Assembly: GCA_038210135.1 (NCBI GenBank)
Contig: JBBQWZ010000013.1
Span: 51,171 to 115,170 of the forward strand
Reading direction: 5' to 3'
DNA length: 64,000 nucleotides
Source: JBBQWZ01 sp038210135
GTDB lineage: Bacteria > Acidobacteriota > Terriglobia > Bryobacterales > Bryobacteraceae
A program made the position numbers and the translations under genes. The notes below the pieces were generated by a model. That model was not told where the DNA came from. It saw only the letters and a list, made by a program, of their open reading frames with translations, and searched no databases. Positions within the stretch are counted from its first letter, which is position 1; each line of letters opens with the position of its first letter. Of the stretch, positions 52,920-61,878 are shown in pieces.

Positions 52920-52941
52920 TGTGGTCCACATGTGGTCCACA
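52920..52941. promoter_or_regulatory. Two tandem 11-bp palindromes, probable operator
   Basis: TGTGGTCCACA occurs twice without a gap (52920-52930, 52931-52941), each a palindrome around a central T. They lie between the divergent MFS and DUF1549 genes. The GTGG-N-CCAC form resembles operators of FadR-type GntR regulators, but no such regulator is in the window. Confidence 0.7.
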
Positions 52942-52966
52942 AGGTTCGTCATAATAAAAATCAACC

Positions 52967-55129
52967 ATGCGCCGGACCTTCATCGCGTTATTGTTTGTGG
53001 TGACCGCGATCACCACCTGGGCCTGGTCCGATAAAGATGAGGCCTTCATCGGCAAACGCCGTAACTGGTGGGCCTTTCAGAAACCCGTCCGGCCGCCCGT
53101 CCCCCCGAATCCCAGCGCCTGGGTGACGACTCCCATCGACGCGTTCCTGCTCGACGCCATGCAGGCCAAGAATCTGATGCCTTCCGCGCCGACATCGAAA
53201 GCGAAACTCGTTCGTCGCGTGACGCTCGACCTCACCGGCCTTCCCCCGTCCCCAGAAGACACCGACCGTTTCGTCCGCGATCTCTCTCCCAACGCCTACG
53301 AGAAGCTGGTGGACCGCCTGATCGGATCCACCGCCTACGCCGAACGCTGGGCCCAGCGCTGGCTCGACGTCGTCCGCTACGCCGACACCAACGGTTACGA
53401 AATCGACGCCGAACGTCCGCACGCCTGGCGCTACCGCGATTACGTCGTCCGCAGCTTCGCCACTAACAAGCCCTACGACCGCTTCATCAAAGAACAAATC
53501 GCCGGCGACGAACTCTATCCCGGCGACAAGGACGCACTCATCGCCACCGGCTTCCATCGCGCGGGCCCCATTCATCTCGTTGCCGGAAATCAGGACGAAG
53601 AGATGAACCGCAATGAAGTCCTGACCGAAATGGCCGGAGCTGTCGGCAGCTCGTTTCTCGGCATGACGGTCGGCTGCGCGCGCTGTCACAACCACAAATT
53701 CGATCCCATCCTGCAAGCCGATTACTATCGTCTGCAGGCCGTCTTCGCCGCCACTGAAGGCAAGGACATCGACATCGCCACGGTGGAAGAGAAGACAGCG
53801 TACGAAGCCGCGAAAAAAGATTACGACGCGCGGATCAAGCCCATCCACGACGAGATCAAGGAAATCGAAAAGCCGTATCGCAAGAAGCTCGAAACGGAAA
53901 AGCGCGCCAGGCTCGAAGCCAAATACACCGACGTGTTGAAGGTTCCCCAGAAGGAACGCACCGCCGAGCAAAAAGTCCTCGCCGAAGAAGCGACGGAACG
54001 CATCGAAGCCACTTGGGACGAGGTTTTAAACCAAATTCCGCCCGCCGAGAAAGCCCGCCGGACCGCCCTCCGCAAGCACCTCCACGAAATTGAACTCACC
54101 GAGCCGCAGCCTCCGCCCACCGCCTACGCCGTCGCCAATGCCGAAAAAGCGCCCGACATTCACATCCTCAAGGTCGGCGACCACAAGATGAAGCTCGACG
54201 TCGTCGAGCCCGGCTTGCCAGTCGTTCTCACCGGCTTCAACGCCAGTTTCCCGCACGAAGTCGCCGGACGCCGTTCCGCCCTCGCCAACTGGCTCGCCGC
54301 CACCGATCATCCGCTCACCGCTCGCGTCATGGTGAATCGCATCTGGCAATTCCGTATGGGCACCGGCCTTGTGACCACGCCGAATGATTTCGGCGTCCTC
54401 GGCAGCCGCCCCAGCAATGCAAAATTGCTCGACTGGCTCGCCACCGAATTCATGGCCCAAAACTGGAGCGTCCAAGCCATCGATCGACTGATCGTCACGT
54501 CGAACGCCTACAAACAATCCGCCGATCCCGACGCCGCCAAGGCCAAAATCGATCCTGAAAATAAGCTCTACTGGCGCATGAATCATCGCCGCCTCGAAGG
54601 CGAAGCCATCCGCGACGGCGTCTTATCGGTTTCGGGCAACATCAACCTCCGCGCTGGAGGTCCGCCCGTCCGCGTGCCCATCGAAAAAGAAGTCTACGAC
54701 CTCATCTTCAGCGAGCACGAGCCCGACAACCTGTGGCCCCTGCTCACCGACAAAACTGAATACGCGCGCCGCAGCCTGTATCTTCTGAACAAGCGCACCG
54801 TGCGCCTGCCGATGCTCGCGAACTTCGATCAGCCCGACACCATGACGTCCTGCCCACAGCGTCCGACATCCACTCACGCGCTGCAGGCCCTCTCCATGCT
54901 CAATAGCGATTTCATGAATGAGCAGGCGAAGATCTTCGCCGCCCGCTTGAACAAAGACTGCGCCAACGACGGTGCCTGTAAAGTTCAGCGCGCGTACAAG
55001 CTGGCGCTTGCCCGCAATCCATCACCGGCCGAATCCGCTATGGCGCGCGACTTCTTCGCCAAAGGCGGACCGCTTGAAGATTTCTGCCTCGCCATGCTGA
55101 ACCGGAATGAGTTTGTCTATGTTCCCTAA
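52967..55129 (+). CDS. PSD1-type protein with DUF1549 and DUF1553
   Basis: 720 residues with a signal peptide (MRRTFIALLFVVTAITTWAW). The DUF1549 part (about 40-240) has WVTTPIDAFLLDAMQAKNL, RRVTLDLTGLPPSPEDTDRF and WAQRWLDVVRYADTNGYEID. A charged coiled segment (about 280-370) precedes DUF1553 (about 430-700, VMVNRIWQFRMGTGLVTTPN, RRSLYLLNKR). This family abounds in Planctomycetes and Solibacteres, next to DUF1501 genes, with no proven activity. It has CARCHNHKFDPI (CxxCH), so it may bind one c-type heme. It overlaps the DUF1501 gene by 11 bp. Confidence 0.93.
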   Translation: MRRTFIALLFVVTAITTWAWSDKDEAFIGKRRNWWAFQKPVRPPVPPNPSAWVTTPIDAFLLDAMQAKNLMPSAPTSKAKLVRRVTLDLTGLPPSPEDTDRFVRDLSPNAYEKLVDRLIGSTAYAERWAQRWLDVVRYADTNGYEIDAERPHAWRYRDYVVRSFATNKPYDRFIKEQIAGDELYPGDKDALIATGFHRAGPIHLVAGNQDEEMNRNEVLTEMAGAVGSSFLGMTVGCARCHNHKFDPILQADYYRLQAVFAATEGKDIDIATVEEKTAYEAAKKDYDARIKPIHDEIKEIEKPYRKKLETEKRARLEAKYTDVLKVPQKERTAEQKVLAEEATERIEATWDEVLNQIPPAEKARRTALRKHLHEIELTEPQPPPTAYAVANAEKAPDIHILKVGDHKMKLDVVEPGLPVVLTGFNASFPHEVAGRRSALANWLAATDHPLTARVMVNRIWQFRMGTGLVTTPNDFGVLGSRPSNAKLLDWLATEFMAQNWSVQAIDRLIVTSNAYKQSADPDAAKAKIDPENKLYWRMNHRRLEGEAIRDGVLSVSGNINLRAGGPPVRVPIEKEVYDLIFSEHEPDNLWPLLTDKTEYARRSLYLLNKRTVRLPMLANFDQPDTMTSCPQRPTSTHALQALSMLNSDFMNEQAKIFAARLNKDCANDGACKVQRAYKLALARNPSPAESAMARDFFAKGGPLEDFCLAMLNRNEFVYVP

Positions 55130-56540
55130 GCTGCCGTTCGACGTCACCCGCCGCAGCGTCCTTCGCGGAGCCGCCAACGGCTTCGGAGCCATCGCGCTCG
55201 AATGGCTACTGAAGAATCAGGCCCTCGCAGCCACCACCGCCCGCGCCAACCCTCTGGCCGCGAAAGCTCCCCACTTTGCCGCCAAAGCCAAGCGCGTCAT
55301 CTTCCTGTTCATGGTCGGAGCGCCCTCGAGCATGGACACCTTCGATCCCAAGCCCGCGCTCAAGAAATACGAAGGCCAGAAGCTTCCCGAAAGCCTCGGC
55401 AAATTCCCCAGCCAGTTCACCGATGGCTCGCAGCCCATCCTCGCCAGCCCCTGGGAGTTCAATAATCACGGGCGGAGCGGTCTTCCGGTTTCGACGCTGT
55501 TCCCGAACATTGCGCAATGCGTGGACGACATCTGTTTCGTCCGCAGCTTCTACACCGATAGCGTCGTGCATGCGCCGGCCATGTACCAGATCAACAACGG
55601 CCGCATCCTGATGGGCTATCCGAGCATCGGCTCCTGGGTCACCTACGGCCTCGGCAGCGAAAGCGAGAATCTTCCCGCCTACGCCGTCATGCCCCAGCCC
55701 GAAGGCACCCCCGAAGGCGGAACGCCCATGTGGAGCTCCGGCTTCCTGCCCGCCGTGTACCAGGGGACCTTGCTGCGTCCCGGCACCAGTCCGATCCTGA
55801 ATTTGAAGCCGCCGGTTTCCGCCGACCGCCAGCGCCGCACGCTCGATCTGCTGCAGCGCATGAACGACATCGACACACCCGCCGGCGACAGCGAAATGGC
55901 CGCGCGCATCTCGTCCTATGAACTCGCCTTCCGCATGCAGAGCCACGCGCCCGAAGTCGTCGATCTCACCAAGGAATCCGAAGCCACGCGAAAGCTCTAT
56001 GGCCTCGATCAGAAACACACCCAGGAATTCGGAACCCGCTGCCTGCTCGCGCGCCGTATGGTCGAGCGCGGAGTCCGTTTCGTGCAACTCTACTCCGGCG
56101 GCGGTCCGGTCAGCATGCAGTGGGACGCCCACAAGGACCTCGTCGATAACCACGAGAAGATGTGCCGCTTCACCGATCAGCCGATTGCCGCGCTGTTGAA
56201 GGATCTGAAATCGCGCGGCTTGCTCGATTCCACGCTGGTCATCTGGGGCAGTGAATTCGGCCGCCTGCCGACATCGCAAAGTGGCAATGGCCGTGATCAC
56301 AACCCCCACGGCTACACCATGTGGTTCGCCGGCGGCGGCGTAAAAGGCGGACAAGCCATCGGCGATACCGACGAATTCGGTCTAAAGGGAGTCGGAGAGC
56401 GCTATCACATGCGCGACTTCCACGCGACCATTTTGCATGCGCTCGGCCTCGATCAGAATCAACTCTGGTATCTCAATAACGGCCGTCAGGAAAAGCTAAC
56501 CGACTTCGGCGGCAACGTCATAAAACAGGTCTTCGGCTAG
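55119..56540 (+). CDS. DUF1501 family protein (sulfatase-like fold), Tat-exported
   Basis: 473 residues from ATG 55119, inside the end of the DUF1549 gene. A twin-arginine signal (TRRSVLRGAANGFGAIALEW) indicates folded export. Alkaline phosphatase/sulfatase-superfamily features include VIFLFMVGAPSSMDTFDPKP near the start and WGSEFGRLPTSQSGNGRDHN with metal-type residues near residue 385. The DUF1549/DUF1501 pair is co-inherited widely, possibly for polysaccharide use, but its substrate is unknown. Confidence 0.93.
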   Translation: MFPKLPFDVTRRSVLRGAANGFGAIALEWLLKNQALAATTARANPLAAKAPHFAAKAKRVIFLFMVGAPSSMDTFDPKPALKKYEGQKLPESLGKFPSQFTDGSQPILASPWEFNNHGRSGLPVSTLFPNIAQCVDDICFVRSFYTDSVVHAPAMYQINNGRILMGYPSIGSWVTYGLGSESENLPAYAVMPQPEGTPEGGTPMWSSGFLPAVYQGTLLRPGTSPILNLKPPVSADRQRRTLDLLQRMNDIDTPAGDSEMAARISSYELAFRMQSHAPEVVDLTKESEATRKLYGLDQKHTQEFGTRCLLARRMVERGVRFVQLYSGGGPVSMQWDAHKDLVDNHEKMCRFTDQPIAALLKDLKSRGLLDSTLVIWGSEFGRLPTSQSGNGRDHNPHGYTMWFAGGGVKGGQAIGDTDEFGLKGVGERYHMRDFHATILHALGLDQNQLWYLNNGRQEKLTDFGGNVIKQVFG

Positions 56541-56600
56541 TCCGGTATTCAGACGTAAATTGGTCCTCATGACGAGGCGCGACGCGCTCACTAACTCAGC

Positions 56601-56632
56601 ACCGAACCGCGACCGTAAGGGAGCGGACCCCT
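56601..56632. repeat. Solo arm of dispersed repeat family
   Basis: ACCGAACCGCGACCGTAAGG and GAGCGGACCCC resemble the repeat arms at 4035 and 50029. It sits just after the DUF1501 gene, upstream of the permease relic. Confidence 0.45.
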
Positions 56633-56652
56633 AACCTCACCGCCATTCTTCC

Positions 56653-56925
56653 AAAATCACTCCCGCCTTTGCCACCGCGCCTGCCTTGATCCTGTCGGTT
56701 CGATGATGGTGTCGCACATCTCCGGAATCCGCTGGGACGACCACACCATCACCATCCCGGCGTTCCGCACCATGCTCGCGATTCCGTTCACTTCTCCGGC
56801 GCCAACGGCTTGGCCATCGGCTTCTCCGCCTACACGCTTCTGAAAGTGATGAGAGGCCAAGACCGCGAAGTCGGCTGGCTGATGTACCTGTTAACGGCCC
56901 TGTTTATCGCCCGCTTCGGTATCTC
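56653..56925 (+). pseudogene. Remnant of an AzgA/NCS2-type purine permease (C-terminal part)
   Basis: Three pieces in shifting frames join into one familiar sequence: KITPAFATAPALIL, then GSMMVSHISGIRWDDHTITI and PAFRTMLAIPFT, then FSGANGLAIGFSAYTLLKVM and GWLMYLLTALFIARF. This is the C-terminal part of AzgA-like hypoxanthine/guanine permeases. Each break is explained by loss of one base (near 56694 and near 56791). No N-terminal part is present upstream, where the dispersed repeat lies. The gene is therefore truncated and twice frameshifted. Confidence 0.75.
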
Positions 56926-57289
56926 GGCGGCGCATAGCGCTACAGTTCGAGGTGCGCCGCAACCCGGCGTCGACCGCCGCTTGAGCCCCGCTCGCGAGTG
57001 TTCCCACGCGCTCCGAAAGGAACGTGCGGTCGATTGAGACTAACTGTGACACGTTAACTACCGACGCCCGAGAAAGTCCAGACGATTTTGCCGGCACAAA
57101 GACATTTCCAGGAGCATCCGCTAGGTCAAGATTGCTCGTTATGGCAGCAACGAGAACCGTTTGAATCCGGCTTCGATTAAACGCGTCTGCTTGAATGACG
57201 AGGACAGGCCGCCGAAGTCCAGGCTCCGACCGTCTCGGCTCCGGAAGGTCAGCCCACCAGATTTGACCTCGCTGTAAGCCGTCTGGCAA
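56891..57289 (-). CDS. MazF/PemK family toxin (probable mRNA interferase)
   Basis: 132 residues from TTG 57289. The fold shows LQRGQIWWADLPEPRRSEPG, RRPVLVIQADAFNRSRIQTV and the conserved VVNVSQLVSIDRTFLSERVG with the substrate-site residues, so sequence-specific RNA cleavage is expected. After AAVDAGLR, where relatives end within a few residues, about 24 extra residues run into DNA antisense to the permease relic, so the original stop seems lost. It follows the antitoxin gene by 2 bp. Confidence 0.85.
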   Translation of the reverse strand: MPDGLQRGQIWWADLPEPRRSEPGLRRPVLVIQADAFNRSRIQTVLVAAITSNLDLADAPGNVFVPAKSSGLSRASVVNVSQLVSIDRTFLSERVGTLASGAQAAVDAGLRRTSNCSAMRRRDTEAGDKQGR

Positions 57290-57291
57290 AG

Positions 57292-57528
57292 TTACCAGGA
57301 TTCCTTGTCGATCGATTTCAAGTGCGCTCTATAAAGCGCCGGATCGAGACGGGATGACTGCTCGGCGTACACCTTGTTTAGCCGCTCGGTGATCGCCTCG
57401 GAACTTTCTCGCTCCAGAAATTCGGCGACCGCGGTCGCAAAGAGTTGGCTGCGCGAAACCTTTAAACGCCGAGCGGCGGCGTCAGCCTTGCGAAATAATG
57501 CGTCAGGAACCGAGATGGCCGTCTTCAC
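57292..57528 (-). CDS. Ribbon-helix-helix antitoxin
   Basis: 78 residues from GTG 57528. MKTAISVPDALFRKADAAAR and LKVSRSQLFATAVAEFLERE give the RHH DNA-binding unit of MazE/CopG-like antitoxins. The acidic C-terminal half (YAEQSSRLDPALYRAHLKSI) would cover the toxin. It is upstream of the toxin in a typical order. A TATACT hexamer 7 bases before the start suggests a leaderless, probably autoregulated promoter. Confidence 0.88.
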   Translation of the reverse strand: MKTAISVPDALFRKADAAARRLKVSRSQLFATAVAEFLERESSEAITERLNKVYAEQSSRLDPALYRAHLKSIDKESW

Positions 57529-57535
57529 GTCTATG

Positions 57536-57541
57536 AGTATA
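57536..57541 (-). promoter_or_regulatory. Putative -10 box of the toxin-antitoxin operon
   Basis: Minus-strand TATACT with a 7-base spacer (CATAGAC) to the GTG at 57528. Confidence 0.5.
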
Positions 57542-57598
57542 ACCGCAGTAATACCGGCTTGCTCGTGAACCGTAATTCGAGCCCCAACGCCCGGGCGC

Positions 57599-57604
57599 TA
57601 TACT
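57599..57604 (+). promoter_or_regulatory. Putative -10 box of dnaE
   Basis: TATACT, 26 bases before the dnaE ATG, so this message would have a leader of about 20 bases, in contrast to the leaderless pattern elsewhere. Confidence 0.4.
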
Positions 57605-57630
57605 GAAGGTCCCCCCGAGTTGTAAAACCG

Positions 57631-60600
57631 ATGTCAGCGCCTCCTTTCGTTCATCTCCATTGCCATACCGACTACTCACTCCTTGACGGAGCCTGCGAAA
57701 TCTCGCAGATGATGGAGATCATCTCGGCCCAGAAAATGCCCGCCGTCGCCATGACCGACCACGGCAATCTCTTCGGCGCCGTCGAGTTCTATAACGGAGC
57801 CAAAGCCAAAGATATTCAGCCCATCATCGGCTGCGAAGTCTACGTCGCCCAGCAGGGCCACACCAATCGCGCCGAATCGAATCGCTATAACCACCTTGTT
57901 CTGCTTTGCGAAAACCAGGAAGGCTACAAGAACCTCCTGCAGCTGGTTTCGACCGGCTACCTCGACGGTTTCTACTACAAACCCCGCATCGACAAGGACC
58001 TGCTTTCGCGCCACTCGAAAGGCCTCATCGCCCTCTCCGCCTGCCTCCGCGGCGACATCAACGAAACGCTGCTCGCCGATAAGTATCAGGACGCGCGCCG
58101 CATGGCGCACGAATATACCGACCTCTTTGGCAAGAACAATTTCTTCCTCGAAATTCAGGACCATGGCCTTGAGCAAGACCGCACCCTGCTCCCGCTCGTT
58201 AACCAGCTATCGGGCGAAACCGGCATTCCGCTGGTCGCCACCAACGACTCGCATTACCTCCGCAAGGAGGACGCCCGCGCCCACGAAATCCTGCTCTGTA
58301 TCCAGACCGGCAAAACCATGTCGGACCCCAACCGGATGCGCTTCTCGCAGCCTGCTTTCTACCTGAAGACGCGCGACGAGATGATGTCGCTGTTCGGCGA
58401 AGTCGAGCACGCGCTCGACCGCACCTGGGACATCGCCCAACGCTGTCAGGTGAAGCTCGAAAAGATCAAGGAGCCGTTCCCGAAGTTCGACGTTCCGCCC
58501 GCCCACACCATCGATAGCTATTTCGAATACGTCGCGCGCGAAGGCTTTGAAAAGCGCCGCGGACGCCTCGAAGCGCAGTTCGCGCAAGGCCTCATCAAAC
58601 ACGAAATTCCGCACTACATCGAACGCCTGGATCGCGAAATCCGCATGATCCAGCAGATGAAGTTCTCTGGCTACTTCCTGATCGTGTGGGACTTCATCCG
58701 CTTCGCCAGGCAGGGCGGCATTCCCGTCGGACCTGGTCGCGGATCCGCCGCCGGCAGCCTGGTCAGCTACGCGATGCAGATCACCGATATCGATCCTCTC
58801 CACTACGGTCTGCTGTTTGAACGCTTTCTGAATCCGGAACGCGTCAGCATGCCCGATATCGACATCGATTTCTGCACCCGCGGACGCGCCTCCGTTATCC
58901 AGTACGTCACCGAAAAATACGGCCGCGAGCAGGTCGCCCAGATCATCACCTTCGGAACGCTGGGCGCTCGCGCCGCGATCAAAGACGTCGGACGCGCTCT
59001 CGATCTCGCGTACGGCGACGTCGAAAAGGTCACCAAGCTGATCCCGACGATGCCGCTGAACATCAAGCTCGACGAAGCCATGAAGCTTGAGCCGCAGCTC
59101 GGCGAGCTCGCCGCCAAGGATCCGCGCGTGAAGGAAATCCTCAGCGTCGCGAAGACACTCGAAGGCTTGGCGCGGAATGCCAGCGTCCATGCGGCCGGCG
59201 TTGTCATCTCGCCCCTGCCCCTCAAGGATCTCGTTCCGCTTTACAAGACCAATAAAGACGAAATTGTTACCCAGTACGACATGGTGGGCCTCGAGAAGCT
59301 TTCGCTTCTCAAGATGGATTTCCTCGGCCTTACCACGCTGACCATCATTGCCGACGCGCTCACGCTGATCGAGCGCCATCGCAACGTCAAACTGATCGTG
59401 GACGACCTGCCCATCAACGACGCCAAGACCTTCGAGATTTTCAGCAAGGGCTACACCAGCGGCGTCTTCCAGTTTGAATCGCCCGGCATGCGCGACATTT
59501 TGCGCCGCTATCAGCCGGACCGCGTCGAAGACCTGATCGCGCTGAACGCCCTCTATCGCCCCGGCCCCATGGGCATGATCGACGACTTCATCGACCGCAA
59601 ACACGGTCGTAAGGAAGTCGTCTACGATCTTCCCGACATGAAGGAAATCCTGGAAGAGACCTACGGCGTCATGGTCTACCAGGAACAGGTGATGCAGATC
59701 GCCAACCGCCTCGCCGGCTACTCCCTCGGCGACGCCGACATCCTCCGCCGCGCCATGGGCAAGAAGAGCGCCGAGGTGATGGCGAAGGAGCGCGTCCGCT
59801 TCGTCGAAGGCGCCAGGAAGAACAACCACAATCCTAAGAAGATCGAGAAAATCTTCGACCTCATGGAGAAGTTCGCCGGCTACGGCTTCAACAAGTCGCA
59901 CTCGGCCGCGTACGCCTACCTCGCTTTCGTCACCGCGTATCTCAAGGCGCACTTCCCCATCGAATTCATGTCGGCACTGCTGACGTCAGAAACCGGCAAC
60001 ACCGCCAAGGTCGTCAAGTACATCAACGAGTGCCGCGACATGGGCATCAAAGTTTTGCCGCCTGACGTCAACTCTTCGGATTTCAGTTTCACGCCCACCG
60101 GCGACACCATCCGCTTCGGTCTCGGAGCCATCAAAAACGTAGGCGCCTCCGCTGTCGAATCCGTCTCCGCCGCTCGCGCCGCCGAAGGCTCGTTCCAATC
60201 CATCTACGAATTCTGCGAGCGCGTGGACCTCGGCGCTGTCAACCGCCGCATGATCGAATCGCTGATCAAAGCCGGAGCCATGGACACGCTGGAAGGTCTT
60301 CGCTCCCAGCTTTTCGCCGTCGTCGAAGGCGCTATGGAAGCCGGAACGCGTGTACAGAAAGACCGCGACAGCGGCCAGCACGGCCTCTTCGCCGAATTCC
60401 TGGTAGAGAATCCCGCCTCTTCGCGGCCTCTCCCGCAAGTTCAGGATTGGACCAGCCAGGAAAAGCTGTCAGCGGAAAAAGAGATGATCGGCTTCTACGT
60501 CACCGGCCATCCTCTCGATGCGTTCAAGGACAAAGTTTCCGAACTCGCCTCCCACACCAGCGACAACCTCGAAGGCCTGGCAAAGGGCGTCGAGGTCGCC

Positions 60601-61101
60601 CTCTGCGGAATCCTCACTGGGATCCAGCGCAAGCGAAATAAGGAAGGCAAGCCCTGGGCCGCTCTCCAAATCGAGGACCTCACCGGCGTCATTGAGGCCA
60701 TGTGCTTCACGACCAAATACGAGGGCCTCATCAACCAGTTGGTCGAAGATAAGGCCGTCCTCGTGCGCGGGCTCATCCTACCCGAGGAGAACGCTCCGCC
60801 GAAGATCTCCATCCAGGACATCATTCCGCTCGACGTCGCCCGGGTCCACCTGCCGAGCCTGATTTCGATCAAAGTGAACGTCGCGGCGAACGGCAAATCC
60901 AACGGCCTCGACAAAGCCGCCGAACTCCAAACGCTGTTCGCGAGAAAGCCCGGCGACACGGAAGTCCGCCTGAGACTCGAGAAGCCGCGCGACTTCGCCG
61001 TCATTATCGACGTACCTGCGAAGGTCCGCCCCGACAAAGAATTCATGGCCGAAATCGCGAGAATCTGCGGCTCCGAGGCCCTCGAAATCATGGCCAACTA
61101 G
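57631..61101 (+). CDS. dnaE: DNA polymerase III subunit alpha
   Basis: The replicative polymerase, 1156 residues, normal length for DnaE1. PHP domain at the N-terminus (FVHLHCHTDYSLLDGACEIS, MTDHGNLFGAVEF). The polymerase core has GPGRGSAAGSLVSYAMQITD and the catalytic aspartates in SMPDIDIDFC. A helix-hairpin region and tandem DNA-binding segment (YGFNKSHSAAYAYLAFVTAY) follow, then a C-terminal OB fold (VALCGILTGIQRKRNKEGKP) and end domain. All PHP histidines seen are intact, so metal-dependent activity may persist. Confidence 0.97.
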   Translation: MSAPPFVHLHCHTDYSLLDGACEISQMMEIISAQKMPAVAMTDHGNLFGAVEFYNGAKAKDIQPIIGCEVYVAQQGHTNRAESNRYNHLVLLCENQEGYKNLLQLVSTGYLDGFYYKPRIDKDLLSRHSKGLIALSACLRGDINETLLADKYQDARRMAHEYTDLFGKNNFFLEIQDHGLEQDRTLLPLVNQLSGETGIPLVATNDSHYLRKEDARAHEILLCIQTGKTMSDPNRMRFSQPAFYLKTRDEMMSLFGEVEHALDRTWDIAQRCQVKLEKIKEPFPKFDVPPAHTIDSYFEYVAREGFEKRRGRLEAQFAQGLIKHEIPHYIERLDREIRMIQQMKFSGYFLIVWDFIRFARQGGIPVGPGRGSAAGSLVSYAMQITDIDPLHYGLLFERFLNPERVSMPDIDIDFCTRGRASVIQYVTEKYGREQVAQIITFGTLGARAAIKDVGRALDLAYGDVEKVTKLIPTMPLNIKLDEAMKLEPQLGELAAKDPRVKEILSVAKTLEGLARNASVHAAGVVISPLPLKDLVPLYKTNKDEIVTQYDMVGLEKLSLLKMDFLGLTTLTIIADALTLIERHRNVKLIVDDLPINDAKTFEIFSKGYTSGVFQFESPGMRDILRRYQPDRVEDLIALNALYRPGPMGMIDDFIDRKHGRKEVVYDLPDMKEILEETYGVMVYQEQVMQIANRLAGYSLGDADILRRAMGKKSAEVMAKERVRFVEGARKNNHNPKKIEKIFDLMEKFAGYGFNKSHSAAYAYLAFVTAYLKAHFPIEFMSALLTSETGNTAKVVKYINECRDMGIKVLPPDVNSSDFSFTPTGDTIRFGLGAIKNVGASAVESVSAARAAEGSFQSIYEFCERVDLGAVNRRMIESLIKAGAMDTLEGLRSQLFAVVEGAMEAGTRVQKDRDSGQHGLFAEFLVENPASSRPLPQVQDWTSQEKLSAEKEMIGFYVTGHPLDAFKDKVSELASHTSDNLEGLAKGVEVALCGILTGIQRKRNKEGKPWAALQIEDLTGVIEAMCFTTKYEGLINQLVEDKAVLVRGLILPEENAPPKISIQDIIPLDVARVHLPSLISIKVNVAANGKSNGLDKAAELQTLFARKPGDTEVRLRLEKPRDFAVIIDVPAKVRPDKEFMAEIARICGSEALEIMAN

Positions 61102-61158
61102 TGGCAAAGGTGGCCCAGGGCCCTCCGGCCTGTGCTCCGTCACAAGTCGGCCTGTGCC
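61102..61158. repeat. GGCC-rich palindromic segment after dnaE stop
   Basis: It begins GTGGCAAAGGTGGCCCAGGG right at the stop codon and ends CGGCCTGTGCC. The GTGGCA...GGCC and GGCCTGTGC halves match the flanks of the array at 63609 and the palindrome at 9329. It is probably a relative of the same intergenic element. Confidence 0.45.
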
Positions 61159-61208
61159 TTCCCCTAACTTTTTCGCTCTCACTTTTCCGGGCCCCTGCAC
61201 ATGTAGGG

Positions 61209-61259
61209 ATGAGGCACGAGGAAACAGCTTCCCGGCCCAGAGAAATAGGGGTGATGTGA
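61209..61259 (+). CDS. Possible 16-codon leader ORF overlapping the next start
   Basis: ATG at 61209 opens MRHEETASRPREIGVM and stops with TGA at 61257-61259; the A of the stop is the first base of the next gene ATG (TGATG). Such overlap permits translational coupling. No good ribosome site precedes it beyond TAGGG, and no family is known. This may be chance. Confidence 0.25.
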   Translation: MRHEETASRPREIGVM

Positions 61260-61858
61260 TGCGCAAAGTATTGTTTGGATTCGCGATGATGACCGGCTTG
61301 GCCCTCCATGCCGCCACCGGAGCCACGCCGGCCGTTGAAGACGTCAGCCGCGCCATACGCAATTTCCAGGATCTCGATCAGTGGAAGACCGCCGTCGAAA
61401 TCAACGTAAAGGGTGAAAGCGCCAAGGTGGAAGGATTCTGGACCGGCAGCAAGTTGCTGCTCCAGGTCACCACCGTCCAAGGTAAGAAGGTCCTCGCCAT
61501 GTTCGAAAAAGGCAATAGCTATCTCAGCGCCGACGGCAAATCCTGGCAGCCCGACGCCTCGGGCCTGGCCAAGCAGCAACTGACCATGATCGGCGCGTCC
61601 GTCAACTGGGACGGAAAAGGAACGCCTCCCGGAAAATACGACTGGGCCGGCACGGAAATGGTGGACGGCCAGAAGACCACCAAGATCGCCGGCATCGGCT
61701 TGAACGGCCGTCCCGCGACCTACTGGATGTACGATCATCCGAAGTACGGCAAGCTGATCAAGAAGAGCGTTATGGAGCTGCAAATGGGCGGAGATGTCGC
61801 GAAAGTAACCGCCGTCTTCAACGAGCCCTTCAGCCAGAACCCCAAGGTCGCCAAGTAA
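61259..61858 (+). CDS. Secreted protein of unknown function
   Basis: 199 residues from ATG 61259, with AGGGG 8 bases upstream. A signal peptide is clear (MRKVLFGFAMMTGLALHAAT, cleavage near GATP). The mature part is beta-rich with repeated strands (TAVEINVKGESAKVEGFWTG, LLLQVTTVQGKKVLAMFEKG, TTKIAGIGLNGRPATYWMYD), recalling LolA/LppX-like half-barrels that carry lipids, though no motif proves it. A rho-independent terminator follows 20 bp after the stop. It appears monocistronic. Confidence 0.75.
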   Translation: MRKVLFGFAMMTGLALHAATGATPAVEDVSRAIRNFQDLDQWKTAVEINVKGESAKVEGFWTGSKLLLQVTTVQGKKVLAMFEKGNSYLSADGKSWQPDASGLAKQQLTMIGASVNWDGKGTPPGKYDWAGTEMVDGQKTTKIAGIGLNGRPATYWMYDHPKYGKLIKKSVMELQMGGDVAKVTAVFNEPFSQNPKVAK

Positions 61859-61878
61859 CTTCGAAAAGCGTTCTCCGA

